A stretch of DNA of 64,000 nucleotides from Commensalibacter melissae. GTDB lineage: Bacteria > Pseudomonadota > Alphaproteobacteria > Acetobacterales > Acetobacteraceae. Each line of letters begins with the position of its first letter. Position 1 is the first letter of the stretch. The notes under the pieces were generated by a model. It saw nothing but the letters and a program-made list of their open reading frames with translations, did not search any database and was not told the origin of the DNA. The stretch covers positions 882,501-946,500 of the forward strand of contig NZ_CP033087.1 in NCBI RefSeq assembly GCF_003691365.1, in the 5' to 3' direction. A program made the position numbers and the translations under genes. Positions 9,683 to 19,292 of the stretch are shown in pieces.

Positions 9683-11770
9683 TTGTCCGACCATTCTGAT
9701 CTTTCTAAAATCCGTAATATAGGTATTACCGCGCATATCGATGCGGGTAAAACAACGACAACTGAACGTATTCTATATTATACAGGTGTCTCCCATAAGA
9801 TTGGTGAGGTCCACGAAGGGAACACCACTACTGACTATATGGCGCAGGAACGTGAAAGAGGGATTACCATTACTTCCGCTGCCGTCACCTGTGAATGGAA
9901 CAAGCATCGTATCAATATTATTGATACTCCGGGCCATATTGACTTTAACATTGAAGTTAACCGTTCATTGCGCGTGCTTGATGGTGCGGTTTTCATTATC
10001 GAGGGTGTTGCTGGAGTCCAACCTCAGTCTGAAACGAATTGGCGTTTGGCTGACCGTTACAATGTCCCTCGCATTATTTTCATTAACAAGTTGGATCGTA
10101 CAGGTGCAAATTTTGAATATGCTTTCAGCACTTTAAAAGATAAGCTGGATATTGTCGCTATCCCTCTACAGCTTCCGATTGGTGCGGAAGAAAATTTAAA
10201 GGGTGTTATCGACCTTGTTAATATGAATGCCATTGTATGGGAAGGTGATGATCTTGGTGCCAAATACAATATTGTTGAAATCCCTGCTGAATTAAAGGAA
10301 AAAGCAGAAGAGGCACGTCAAAATCTTCTGGACACCGTTTTGGCTGTTGATGATGCGGCTATGGAAGAATATTTTGAAAAAGGTGATGTTTCTGTCGAGG
10401 TTTTAAAGAAATGTATTAAAAAAGGTACCATTTCTGGAGAATTTCGTCCGGTTCTTTGCGGTTCTTCTTTCAAGAACAAAGGTGTTCAGCCTTTGTTGGA
10501 TGCAATTGTTGATTACCTTCCTGCTCCTGACGATGTGGAAGGAATTCGTATTGCACCTCCTGAAGATGAAGAGGTTGATGAAAATAAATTACCAATCATT
10601 CCCGTTGATCCAAATGGCAAATTTGCCGGTTTGGCTTTCAAAATCATCAATGATAAATATGGTTCTCTAACTTTCGTGCGTGTTTATCGTGGTATCTTAC
10701 GTTCTGGTGACACGGTTTTGAACACAACCCATGGTCATAAAGAGCGTATTGGACGTATTTTCCAAATGCACGCTGATAAACGTATAGAAATCAAAGAAGT
10801 GCATGCTGGTGATATTGCCGCTTTTGTTGGATTGAAGGATACGAAAACAGGGGATACTTTGGCAGATCCGGCAGATCCGGTTGTTTTGGAGCGCATGCAA
10901 TTTCCAGTACCTGTTATCGATATTTCTGTCGAACCAAAAACCAAGGAAGCGGTTGAAAAAATGACCCTTGCGCTTCAGAAATTGGCGGCAGAAGATCCAT
11001 CTCTACAGTTAAAGACGGATCAGGAAACGGGGCAAACAATTCTTTCAGGTATGGGTGAGTTGCATCTTGATATCATCATTGACCGTTTACGTCGTGAATA
11101 TGGTGTTGATGCGAATATTGGCGCACCACAGGTTGCATATCGTGAAACCATTACTCAGTCTCATACAGAAACCTACACCCATAAAAAACAGTCTGGTGGT
11201 GCGGGTCAGTTTGCTGAAGTCAAAATTATTTTCGAACCTACCGAACGAAATGAAGGAATCATATTCGAAAATAAAATTGTTGGCGGTGCGGTTCCCAAGG
11301 AATATATCCCAGCTGTTGACAAGGGTATCAGAAACCAGGCATCTACCGGTGTATTAGCAGGATTTCCAACTGTAGACTTTAAATTTACGCTTGTTGATGG
11401 TAAATATCATGACGTTGACTCTTCTGCATTGGCGTTCGAGATTGCCGGTAAAGCCTGTTTCCGTGAAGGAATGAAAAAAGCTGGTCCTGTCATTCTTGAA
11501 CCTATCATGGATGTCGAAATCACTACACCTAATGATCATGTTGGTGATGTTGTTGGTGACTTGAACCGTCGTCGCGGAATGATTCAAAGTCAAGAAACTT
11601 CTGGAAGCACTGTCATGGTTCGCGCTTTTGTTCCATTGAAAGAAATGTTTGGCTATATTTCTGATCTTCGTTCAATGACCAAAGGTCGTGCGTCCTTTAC
11701 AATGCAATTCCATCATTATGATCCAGTTCCCCGTAATGTTGCGGATGAAATTATTAGTCAATCTGCCTAA
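9683..11770 (+). CDS. fusA: Elongation factor G
   Basis: GTPase that drives translocation on the ribosome. The start is TTG 9683, giving 695 residues ([19 protein letters not shown]). The perfect Shine-Dalgarno TGGAGGT at 9669-9675 sits eight bases ahead of this TTG and overlaps the GTG at 9668 that also opens the frame. G-domain motifs are [10 protein letters not shown] (P-loop), DTPGHIDF (G3) and NKLDR (G4). Domain II follows, then domain IV with [10 protein letters not shown] and the [19 protein letters not shown] block, and domain V with [11 protein letters not shown]. It is not accompanied by rpsL, rpsG or tuf as in a classical str operon. rpmB lies upstream behind its own terminator, and a strong terminator follows. 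Confidence 0.97.
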   Translation: MSDHSDLSKIRNIGITAHIDAGKTTTTERILYYTGVSHKIGEVHEGNTTTDYMAQERERGITITSAAVTCEWNKHRINIIDTPGHIDFNIEVNRSLRVLDGAVFIIEGVAGVQPQSETNWRLADRYNVPRIIFINKLDRTGANFEYAFSTLKDKLDIVAIPLQLPIGAEENLKGVIDLVNMNAIVWEGDDLGAKYNIVEIPAELKEKAEEARQNLLDTVLAVDDAAMEEYFEKGDVSVEVLKKCIKKGTISGEFRPVLCGSSFKNKGVQPLLDAIVDYLPAPDDVEGIRIAPPEDEEVDENKLPIIPVDPNGKFAGLAFKIINDKYGSLTFVRVYRGILRSGDTVLNTTHGHKERIGRIFQMHADKRIEIKEVHAGDIAAFVGLKDTKTGDTLADPADPVVLERMQFPVPVIDISVEPKTKEAVEKMTLALQKLAAEDPSLQLKTDQETGQTILSGMGELHLDIIIDRLRREYGVDANIGAPQVAYRETITQSHTETYTHKKQSGGAGQFAEVKIIFEPTERNEGIIFENKIVGGAVPKEYIPAVDKGIRNQASTGVLAGFPTVDFKFTLVDGKYHDVDSSALAFEIAGKACFREGMKKAGPVILEPIMDVEITTPNDHVGDVVGDLNRRRGMIQSQETSGSTVMVRAFVPLKEMFGYISDLRSMTKGRASFTMQFHHYDPVPRNVADEIISQSA

Positions 11771-11800
11771 TTTTAAATAACAATTTGATACGATTTAAAG

Positions 11801-11831
11801 CAGCCTTTTTTGTATAAAAGGCTGTTTTTTT
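11801..11831 (+). terminator. Rho-independent terminator after fusA
   Basis: CAGCCTTTT (11801-11809) and AAAAGGCTG (11816-11824) form a 9-bp stem with a 6-base loop, followed by seven T residues (11825-11831). Confidence 0.9.
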
Positions 11832-11981
11832 GTGAAAATGTATGTGATTAAATAAATATCTTTGGTTTTATTTGTGTAATTTAAAAAATTATATCATAAT
11901 TAATTTTTATCAAAAAATTTTGAAATTTTATGAGATTTATTAAAATAAATTTATCTTTTTTTAAATTAAGACATCAAAACT

Positions 11982-12549
11982 AGTGAAAATAAAGTTCAAT
12001 TAGAACAGTAGACTTATTTTAATACGTTAAGGGTTGCAGGCGACAAGTCAATAAGGTGATTTATGGAAACCTCGTGTTACTATTATTACTTATTTTTCTA
12101 AAGTTTAAAATTATATTAATAAAGCTTTGGAGGCAAAGAACGTCAAGAGCGTTACCCTTTTGCCGTTATTGATGAAAATACAGGGAAAGTTTTGGGTACA
12201 ACTAGTTTTTTTTGAAATTGCCCCTGATCTGCGACGTTTGGAAATTGGCTATACATGGTATGCAAAATCTTTTCAAAGAACTCATGTAAACACAAATTGT
12301 AAATATTTATTGCTAGAATATGCTTTTGAAAAATTGCAAGCCAACACCGTCGTTTTACGAACTGATATTTTTAATTTCAAAAGTCAAAGAGCAATTTAAC
12401 GGCTTAGTGCAAAAAAAGATGTAATTCTACGTGCTCATATTCTTAGACAGGATGATACTTTGCGCGATACCATTATTTACACCATAATTTCAAGTGAATG
12501 GACAAACGTCAAAGTATATATATCCGCTTTGTTAAATAAATTATATTAA
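11982..12549 (+). pseudogene. Decayed GNAT (RimJ/RimL-type) N-acetyltransferase
   Basis: Pieces of one GNAT acetyltransferase are spread over at least two reading frames. From about 11982 comes ENKVQLEQ, interrupted by TAG at 12009. Next is GDLWKPRVT (12055 on, stops at 12052 and 12106), then NKALEAK. The neighbouring frame then reads RQERYPFAVIDENTGKVLG up to a run of eight T at 12206-12213. Beyond the T run the first frame resumes with the acetyl-CoA-binding part EIAPDLRRLEIGYTWYA, then LLLEYAFEKLQ. A TAA at 12397 sits where GNATs have Glu (FKSQRAI-E-RLGAKKDG). The tail continues to TAA 12547-12549. An 8-T tract where seven would restore frame suggests slippage. The longest surviving frame is about 90 codons. 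The N-terminal third is the least certain. Confidence 0.8.
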
Positions 12550-12597
12550 TGAATATTCACATATTAGAAGTATTTTAAATCAGATAAAAATAAGTGA

Positions 12598-12632
12598 GAG
12601 GCAATATTGATATGAGAATTAAATATTGCCTC
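12598..12632 (-). terminator. Stem-loop downstream of the GlsB-type gene
   Basis: A perfect 11-base inverted repeat, GAGGCAATATT (12598-12608) and AATATTGCCTC (12622-12632). Read on the minus strand it lies 17 bases after the stop of the GlsB-type gene and is followed by a T-rich but interrupted tail. It could equally serve remnants of transcription from the pseudogene side. Confidence 0.5.
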
Positions 12633-12648
12633 ATGTCAAATAATATTT

Positions 12649-12915
12649 TTAATAACTGGTATTCCCTTTATGTTCCATAATTTTTTTATAAATAAAAAGA
12701 ATGATAACAGCTCCTACAATTGAAAATAATATTCCAGCTTTTTCTCCATCACGATAGAAATGAAGAAGTTCACCCAACCAAGTTGCCAAAGCGGAACCGG
12801 CAATTCCTAAAAGAACGGTGATAATAAATCCGCCCGGCTGTTTTCCAGGCATAAGTAATTTTGCAATACCACCAATAATAAATCCAACAATAATAGCGCC
12901 AATTAAAGAAAACAT
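12649..12915 (-). CDS. GlsB/YeaQ/YmgE family membrane protein (transglycosylase-associated)
   Basis: 88 residues with three hydrophobic segments. It has the family glycine pattern IVGFIIGGIAKLLMPGKQPGG, then a second helix rich in Gly/Ala (LLGIAGSALATWLG) and a third (FSIVGAVIILFIYKKI). Members (PF04226) are small, stress-induced inner-membrane proteins of unknown biochemical role. The ATG at 12915 has a GGGAGT ribosome-binding site six bases upstream. It lies alone between ppc and the GNAT remnant. Confidence 0.9.
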   Translation of the reverse strand: MFSLIGAIIVGFIIGGIAKLLMPGKQPGGFIITVLLGIAGSALATWLGELLHFYRDGEKAGILFSIVGAVIILFIYKKIMEHKGNTSY

Positions 12916-12999
12916 AAGTTACTCCCTTGAACAAAACTATCTTGTTGTATAGTGTAAACGATTTTTTACTAAAACAATAGATTTATTATTTTCTTTTAT

Positions 13000-15825
13000 T
13001 TATCCGAATGCATGTAATCGATGAATGAGGGCAATTGAAATTTCCCTGACCAAATCGAAATTATATTGCATGGGTTTAAATATTTGACGGTCATCCATTG
13101 CATATGCACCTTCATTTCTTGGACCTTTTGGTTCATAAAAATATAGATCGGATACATGTTCAGATGCTTGTGGAAAGATATAATTGACGAGCATATGCAA
13201 AACCGAGGGTATTTCCAAACACAAGATTTTAATATCCAAATGTTCTCTGTTATAACCGTTAAATGGAGAGAAATATGGAATCTTGGTTGATAACATCCAG
13301 ATTTTTTCAATTAATGCCAATCGGATAGCATGTAACAGGATTTCCTTATCATCCATAATTGGCGTATTTTTCCAAATTGACAGAAGAATAATATGATCTT
13401 TCTGTATGCGATGAAAAGTTGCCTGGGTACTCGACCAGCAATCCAGCCGTTGCAATCCGTTTGCCAGCGCCATATAGGATTCCTGTATCACAGGATTTTC
13501 TTCAGTTGCAGCCCGATCTAGCCAGATGCCGGGATCAAGCATATAGATTCCAGCTCTCAAGACAGATGCATCGGAGTGCTTAAGGGCATGAAAGGCAAAA
13601 TCGAGGGATTGCCTGAACCGTTTGCTGTTTGTCAACATTTCTTCAAATGTATCGGGGTTGGCCGACATTGCGGTTCCCAAACCTTGAAGTACATTAGCAC
13701 ACCAGCCCAATTGTTGTAGAATTGCATTGTTAGGAATAGCACGCAATTCCCTAGGATGTTTTATATAACTTCTTCCCGCTGCGGTATCATTTTGGCGAAC
13801 TGCCGGTCTTGACCCCGTTTGATCGATGAGGGAGGGACCAAATGTGCTTAACAAGGTTCCATATCCCTTATCATTAATCAATTCATTCATGGATGCATTG
13901 ATCGCTGAAAAAAAATCTGCATTAAAATCTTTTTCATCATAGATGGGATCATGGTCAACCTTATCAAAATCGTATATATGCTCTGCTATGATACTGATTG
14001 TGGCATTGGCCAACAATTGTGTGCCAAAAAGTAAATATCCGTCTCCACCTTGAAAAGACGTTTCTTGTCTGCTTCGTATACCAAGTTTATGAAAATATTG
14101 CTCAGTAATTTTTGGGGATAGATATTCCAGACGATCTTGCATGCTGAATGGATGACCACCACGACCGATACTTTCGCCATGTGTATCGAATAAAATAAGT
14201 TGAATATTTGATAATTGATATTTAGCCAAAAGTTTTGCAATTTTCTTGCGTAATTTTTCAATCTGATATGTGGCTGCAATTTGACCAATAAATCTGCCGG
14301 AATCAGAATATCCAAATTGCAGGCATAACTTGCCTGTTTTTTTCAAGTAATTACGCCAATGCGGTGATCTCAGGGCTTGTTCAATAATCTTGTCGCCATG
14401 ATTGAGGGCATAATCTGTTTCAAATAATGGCGAAATCTCTATATTTTTCTCAATTCCAAATAATCTTGCAAGCCAAAGGGCCATAAGTAATGTAAAACCG
14501 CTTTCTGTTTCGGCAATTAAAAAGCGAATAGGGGTTTTGCTATCAATATGTTTAAATATCTGGGTTAACAGCATCATTAATATGCTTGCCGAGGCCTTTT
14601 CAGTTAGCAAAGCACCGAAATCCACAGGAACAGGGTCAATTTTATCCAATGCTGTATTTATCGTATTAAAAAGTGTTCTTGTATGAGAAGGATTTTCAGG
14701 ATTACTGGTTATCCCCAATCGTTGACGGGCCATATTGTGAATTTGGGTGGAATTAAGTCTAACATGGGAATGTGAAAGACTTAAACCATGAGTGACAAAA
14801 CCCGCCTTCGCGATCAATAAATCAATAATGAAATTATCATCAACATCGTTCATGGCTTGATCAAAAAGAGGAAGGAGCTGATCGGTTGAAAGAATTGATT
14901 CATGACGGTTTTCAATCAATATTCGGGAAAAATTTGAAAATTGATCAGGGTCAGGCTTTAAAGGACAGTTATGGATTTGATCCTTGACATGGTTTAGGGC
15001 AATTGCAACAGTATTTTTTAATTGGTCGACACCATTTGGGATGTTGTCTAATTGCTGATATAGACGTTCCAATTGTAGTTTTTTCATCTGTAGGCGTATG
15101 AGTAAACTATCCCACCAGCCTATGTCGCTTCGGCCATCCGTATCATATCCTACCCAACTGCTCAGTAAAATTGGACTGGGATTCAGATTGGTCCAATGGT
15201 CAGGCCAATATTCCTTTGCTGTCTCAAAAAGTGTATAATTGAACAGATCCAAAGCATTTCGTCCCCTAACAATAGCATTATTTGCAATTTGAAGTTCCTC
15301 TTTCAAATCAGGGGGGGCAGATCGTCTGTGAGTGGTAAAAAAAGGAATATTTGTGTCATCATCTATAGGATGACTGGCCATATCTGCCAAGGCTGTGTAA
15401 ACCGGATTGGCAAGGGAAAAAGTTGGATGTGCCGTAAATATTGCGGCAAATTTGGTAGTTTCAACTAATTTCTTGAAATTTTCAAAACTCGTTTCCTTAT
15501 TTTTTTCGTTTGTGTAATTGGATTGCTGGATTAATTTTTTTAAGACGGTTTCGATACGTTGCCGAATATTATCTTTAGTGGGATTGTAAAGGTATTTCTG
15601 CAGATGTTTGGCATGTGACAAAAAAGCGGAATCTCTTAATTTCTGGATTATTTCTTTGAGATTTTCTGTAGTAAGATCATTTGACTCTAATTTTTGGTTA
15701 ATTTTCTGTGCTAAGGTCAGGACAGGATTTTCTGTTGGTTGGTGATCTTTTTTTGATCTCAATTGATTAGTTAACTGTAGCAGCTCATCAAGTATCTGGG
15801 AAGAGGAGTTCGTTGATTCCGTCAT
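13000..15825 (-). CDS. ppc: Phosphoenolpyruvate carboxylase family protein, divergent
   Basis: 941 residues, alignable over its length to PEPC (PF00311), which makes oxaloacetate from PEP and bicarbonate. Visible landmarks are TAHPT (His133), SWVGYDTDGRSD (223-234), GYSDSG (505-510), SIGRGG (551-556), SRPAVR and RELRAIPNN. Several PEPC hallmarks differ from the E. coli type. TAHPTE reads TAHPTF, and GGDRDGNP is replaced by GYDTDGRSD. The SDSGK lysine is Arg511, FHGRGG reads FDTHGE (His549), and the C-terminal QNTG is missing because the protein ends RLHAFG. It may be a lineage-specific PEPC variant or a PEPC-like paralogue. Monocistronic, with its promoter in the divergent gap to the DUF445 gene. 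Confidence 0.8.
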   Translation of the reverse strand: MTESTNSSSQILDELLQLTNQLRSKKDHQPTENPVLTLAQKINQKLESNDLTTENLKEIIQKLRDSAFLSHAKHLQKYLYNPTKDNIRQRIETVLKKLIQQSNYTNEKNKETSFENFKKLVETTKFAAIFTAHPTFSLANPVYTALADMASHPIDDDTNIPFFTTHRRSAPPDLKEELQIANNAIVRGRNALDLFNYTLFETAKEYWPDHWTNLNPSPILLSSWVGYDTDGRSDIGWWDSLLIRLQMKKLQLERLYQQLDNIPNGVDQLKNTVAIALNHVKDQIHNCPLKPDPDQFSNFSRILIENRHESILSTDQLLPLFDQAMNDVDDNFIIDLLIAKAGFVTHGLSLSHSHVRLNSTQIHNMARQRLGITSNPENPSHTRTLFNTINTALDKIDPVPVDFGALLTEKASASILMMLLTQIFKHIDSKTPIRFLIAETESGFTLLMALWLARLFGIEKNIEISPLFETDYALNHGDKIIEQALRSPHWRNYLKKTGKLCLQFGYSDSGRFIGQIAATYQIEKLRKKIAKLLAKYQLSNIQLILFDTHGESIGRGGHPFSMQDRLEYLSPKITEQYFHKLGIRSRQETSFQGGDGYLLFGTQLLANATISIIAEHIYDFDKVDHDPIYDEKDFNADFFSAINASMNELINDKGYGTLLSTFGPSLIDQTGSRPAVRQNDTAAGRSYIKHPRELRAIPNNAILQQLGWCANVLQGLGTAMSANPDTFEEMLTNSKRFRQSLDFAFHALKHSDASVLRAGIYMLDPGIWLDRAATEENPVIQESYMALANGLQRLDCWSSTQATFHRIQKDHIILLSIWKNTPIMDDKEILLHAIRLALIEKIWMLSTKIPYFSPFNGYNREHLDIKILCLEIPSVLHMLVNYIFPQASEHVSDLYFYEPKGPRNEGAYAMDDRQIFKPMQYNFDLVREISIALIHRLHAFG

Positions 15826-15939
15826 GATCCAAAATTATCCATTACTAGTTTCATATAAATAAATCTGTCTTAATATGATTAATTATTATAAAGAGAAATA
15901 AAAGGTATAAATTCACGATAACAATAATTACACGAAAAA

Positions 15940-17235
15940 ATGTTGAAGGCGATGAATAAAGTTTCAAGTCCAGATGACCACGTAAAAATAATTTTCCTAC
16001 GCTATCATCGATTGGCAACTATTTTGCTGTTAATCATGGGATGTATAACTTTATTAGGCTATTATCTGACGACTTATACAGGAATCAAACATAATTTCTG
16101 GGTTGAATTGATTTTGGCTGGTAGTCAGGCTGGATTTATCGGTGGATGTGCTGATTGGTTTGCGGTGACAGCATTATTTCGACATCCCATGGGTTTGCCC
16201 ATTCCTCATACCGCAATTCTACCAAAACAAAAAAAACGTCTAGGATACGGGTTGGGATGGTTTATAGCTCAATATATTTTTACTGAGAAAGACATCACTC
16301 TTATTTTGAAAAAAATGGATCTTCCAAGTTTTTTGGGAAAATATTTGGATAAAACAGAGAATATTGAATATCTGAGCAGTATTTTGTTGAAATCTCTTCC
16401 TGATTTTCTTGATCGGATTGAAGATGGTCGGATCAGCAACTTAATAACAAAAATTATAAATCGTCTTTTGAGTGGAGAATCAATCTCACCTTTTATCGGT
16501 AGAATCATAAGAACAATGCTTGATATCGATCAGCATCAAGACATAATTTCATTCATTTTGGAAATTCTTAAGAAAACGCTTAAAGAAAAGGAATCCAGCC
16601 TCAGGGAAATGATTCATAGTCGAGTGGAAGAACAGGGTGGTCGTTTTCTGGGATGGATGATCGGTGATTCAATTGCGACAAAAGTTTTGGTCGCTGTAAA
16701 TAAGGAAATGGATCGGATAGATCCACATAATGATGCTGTAAGAGAAAAAATCGGCCAGTGGATAAAGGATGAAATTGATAAAATTGAGAATGATCCTGAA
16801 CGTGTCAAAAATATATCTGAAGCCTTTAGACAAATTGTAAATCATGAAAGTATACAGGAATGGCGTGAAAATCTTTGGAAAAAAATTAGAAAATTTATTC
16901 ATGATGATGCCAGGAATGAGGAAGGATGGTTTAGGAATGTGATTATTGATTCAATTCATTATTTTTCTGAACTGCTACAAAAAGATCCCAAAATCAGAAA
17001 AAAAATAAACAAGGCTATATTGAAACTTATTTCAAGATCATTACCAAATTTTAAGGAAGGGTTGATCCGTTTTACTGAAACTGCTGTTTCGCAATGGGAC
17101 AGTCAAGCGTTGGTTGATCGACTTGAATGTCGAATAGGCAAGGATTTGCAATATATACGGATAAATGGTTCTATTGTAGGATTTTCAATCGGAATAATCT
17201 TTTTTTTATTTGTTAAACTGTTTTTTAATCCTTAA
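15940..17235 (+). CDS. DUF445 domain membrane-anchored protein
   Basis: 431 residues, matching DUF445 (PF04286; YjiN-like) in architecture. There are two N-terminal membrane helices (about residues 20-65) with the diagnostic GGCADWFAVTALFRHPMGLP followed by IPHTAILPKQKKRLG. A long charged cytoplasmic or periplasmic helical region is next, and a last membrane helix lies near the C-terminus (IVGFSIGIIFFLFVKLFF). Function is unknown for the family. The start is ambiguous between ATG 15940 and ATG 15952, and neither has a well-spaced ribosome-binding site. It lies upstream of sufR but is separated from it by a promoter and operator-like region. Confidence 0.88.
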   Translation: MLKAMNKVSSPDDHVKIIFLRYHRLATILLLIMGCITLLGYYLTTYTGIKHNFWVELILAGSQAGFIGGCADWFAVTALFRHPMGLPIPHTAILPKQKKRLGYGLGWFIAQYIFTEKDITLILKKMDLPSFLGKYLDKTENIEYLSSILLKSLPDFLDRIEDGRISNLITKIINRLLSGESISPFIGRIIRTMLDIDQHQDIISFILEILKKTLKEKESSLREMIHSRVEEQGGRFLGWMIGDSIATKVLVAVNKEMDRIDPHNDAVREKIGQWIKDEIDKIENDPERVKNISEAFRQIVNHESIQEWRENLWKKIRKFIHDDARNEEGWFRNVIIDSIHYFSELLQKDPKIRKKINKAILKLISRSLPNFKEGLIRFTETAVSQWDSQALVDRLECRIGKDLQYIRINGSIVGFSIGIIFFLFVKLFFNP

Positions 17236-17284
17236 ACTGTTGTATTATAAAAAAAATAAAAAAAACTTTTAAATCGATAAAAAT

Positions 17285-17307
17285 GGACTTATATAGTCCT
17301 ATATAAT
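17285..17307 (+). promoter_or_regulatory. sufR promoter with IscR/Rrf2-type palindrome
   Basis: GGACTTATATAGTCC (17285-17299) is a perfect 5-5-5 inverted repeat immediately ahead of a consensus -10 box TATAAT (17302-17307). The GACT-N5-AGTC core has the same half-sites and spacing as the E. coli IscR type 1 site. No good -35 is present, as often for repressor- or activator-controlled promoters. The first gene downstream (start 17336) encodes an Rrf2-family regulator with three cysteines, so autoregulation of the suf operon is the natural inference. Confidence 0.65.
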
Positions 17308-17335
17308 ATGTTTTATTTGATCGAATTGATAAATT

Positions 17336-17758
17336 ATGTTGAAACTATCCAAACTTATTGATTATGCAACGATTATTATCATAAGCCTTGATCAATATAA
17401 AACTGTTGTCTCTTCATCCACACTTGCTGAGAGAACACATATTCCTGAACCTACTGTTGCTAAGATACTGAAAATGCTAACCAAGGCTTCCTTGACAAAA
17501 TCTTCGAGAGGACCGGGGAGTGGGTATTATCTATTGAATGAGCTTAGTGAAATTTCCCTTGCTACGGTTGTTAGAATTATTGAGGGACCCATTAAGTTGG
17601 TTGATTGTAAAAAGGATGATTGTCGTATTGAGAATGAAGAGTGTATTTTATATGGAAAATGGGAAGTATTGAATTATCAAATAAAAAATGTTTTTGAAAC
17701 TTTAACTTTGGCAGATTTAAAAAAGAGTTCTGCCAGACTTGACTTAAATAAGAATTAA
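17336..17758 (+). CDS. sufR: Rrf2-family Fe-S responsive regulator of the suf operon
   Basis: 140 residues. A winged-helix Rrf2 domain starts [16 protein letters not shown] and includes the recognition region [19 protein letters not shown], then a wing ([12 protein letters not shown]). Three Cys in the C-terminal half (VDCKKDDCR, then EECILYG) are placed like the cluster ligands of IscR and SUF-type Rrf2 regulators. It probably binds an Fe-S cluster and represses the operon when clusters are plentiful. First gene of sufRBCDST, with sufB starting 38 bases after its stop. The gene symbol follows the common name for the SUF-linked Rrf2 regulator. It is unrelated to the cyanobacterial DeoR-type SufR. 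Confidence 0.88.
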   Translation: MLKLSKLIDYATIIIISLDQYKTVVSSSTLAERTHIPEPTVAKILKMLTKASLTKSSRGPGSGYYLLNELSEISLATVVRIIEGPIKLVDCKKDDCRIENEECILYGKWEVLNYQIKNVFETLTLADLKKSSARLDLNKN

Positions 17759-17796
17759 CAAATTCAAGAAACGAACATTTAGAAACAGAGCATATT

Positions 17797-19284
17797 ATGA
17801 ATAAACATGTCCAAGATGAGGCCTTGTTGAAGCAGCTTAAGACAGATACCTACAAGTGGGGGTTCGAAACGGATATTGAAATGGATATCCTACCCAAGGG
17901 ACTTGATGAAAATGTTATCCGTTCAATTTCTGCTCGCAAGAATGAGCCTGATTGGATGCTGGAATGGCGTTTGAAAGCCTATCGGATGTGGATGACCATG
18001 GAGGCTCCAACATGGGGTAAGTTCAAACATCCTGAAATTGATTTCCAGGACTTGCATTATTATGCAGCTCCAAAAAAGAAAAAAGGACCAAAGTCTCTGG
18101 ATGAGGTTGATCCCGAATTGTTAAAAACATATGCAAAATTGGGTATACCCTTAAGAGAACAGGAAATTTTGGCGGGGGTTGAAAAACCGGAAAATGGAGA
18201 GACTGTACCTGTTGCCATTGATGCAGTTTTTGATAGTGTCTCTGTTGCCACGACGTTTAAAGAAACTCTTGCGAAAGCGGGTGTGATTTTTTGTCCAATT
18301 TCAGAAGCTATACAATCTTATCCAGATTTGGTTAAAAAATATCTTGGTAGTGTGGTGCCACAGGGAGATAATTTTTATTCAGCCTTGAATTCCGCTGTTT
18401 TTACGGATGGTTCATTTGTATATGTTCCGAAAGGTGTGAAATGCCCTATGGAACTTTCAACCTATTTTCGTATAAATGCAAAAAATACCGGACAATTTGA
18501 ACGTACGCTCATTATTGCTGATGATGCTTCTACAGTATCATATTTAGAGGGATGCACAGCTCCTCAACGGGATGAAAATCAATTGCATGCTGCTGTTGTA
18601 GAACTTGTGGCCATGAGTGAGGCTTTTATAAAATATTCCACAGTCCAAAACTGGTATCCGGGTGATAAAAATGGTAAGGGTGGAATTTACAATTTTGTTA
18701 CCAAGCGTGGTGCTTGCCGTGGTGTACGGTCACGTATCTCATGGACACAGGTTGAAACCGGATCAGCAATTACCTGGAAATATCCTTCCTGCATTTTACA
18801 AGGGGAGGGATCAATCGGGGAATTTTATTCTGTAGCCGTAACAAATGGGCATCAGCAAGCTGATACCGGTACAAAAATGATTCATATAGGAGCCAATTCA
18901 CGTTCCACCATTTTGGCAAAAACCATTAGTGCAGGAAAATCTGACAGTACATATCGTGGATTGGTTAGAATGATGCCAAAAGCCCGAAACAGTCGCAATT
19001 TCACTGAATGTGACAGTTTACTGATCGGAAATAATTGCGGTGCACATACAGTTCCCTATATTGAAAGTAAAAATAGTTCCGCCAAAATTGAACATGAAGC
19101 AACAACTTCGAAGATTTCCGAAGAACAGTTATTTTACTGTCAACAGCGTGGATTAACCAAGGAAGCGGCAATCGGATTAATTGTGAACGGGTTTTGTAAA
19201 GATGTTTTAAAAGAGCTTCCAATGGAATTCGCTGTAGAAGCGCAACAGCTTTTACAGATAAGTCTTGAAGGAAGTGTGGGTTAG
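17797..19284 (+). CDS. sufB: Fe-S cluster assembly scaffold SufB
   Basis: 495 residues, full length. Core of the SufBC2D scaffold on which nascent Fe-S clusters are built in the cytosol. Landmarks are [48 protein letters not shown] and the C-terminal beta-helix segment with [35 protein letters not shown] follows, the conserved SufB/SufD interface motif. The ATG at 17797 lies 38 bases after sufR. Eight bases separate its stop from sufC. Confidence 0.97.
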   Translation: MNKHVQDEALLKQLKTDTYKWGFETDIEMDILPKGLDENVIRSISARKNEPDWMLEWRLKAYRMWMTMEAPTWGKFKHPEIDFQDLHYYAAPKKKKGPKSLDEVDPELLKTYAKLGIPLREQEILAGVEKPENGETVPVAIDAVFDSVSVATTFKETLAKAGVIFCPISEAIQSYPDLVKKYLGSVVPQGDNFYSALNSAVFTDGSFVYVPKGVKCPMELSTYFRINAKNTGQFERTLIIADDASTVSYLEGCTAPQRDENQLHAAVVELVAMSEAFIKYSTVQNWYPGDKNGKGGIYNFVTKRGACRGVRSRISWTQVETGSAITWKYPSCILQGEGSIGEFYSVAVTNGHQQADTGTKMIHIGANSRSTILAKTISAGKSDSTYRGLVRMMPKARNSRNFTECDSLLIGNNCGAHTVPYIESKNSSAKIEHEATTSKISEEQLFYCQQRGLTKEAAIGLIVNGFCKDVLKELPMEFAVEAQQLLQISLEGSVG

Positions 19285-19292
19285 TTTAAACT

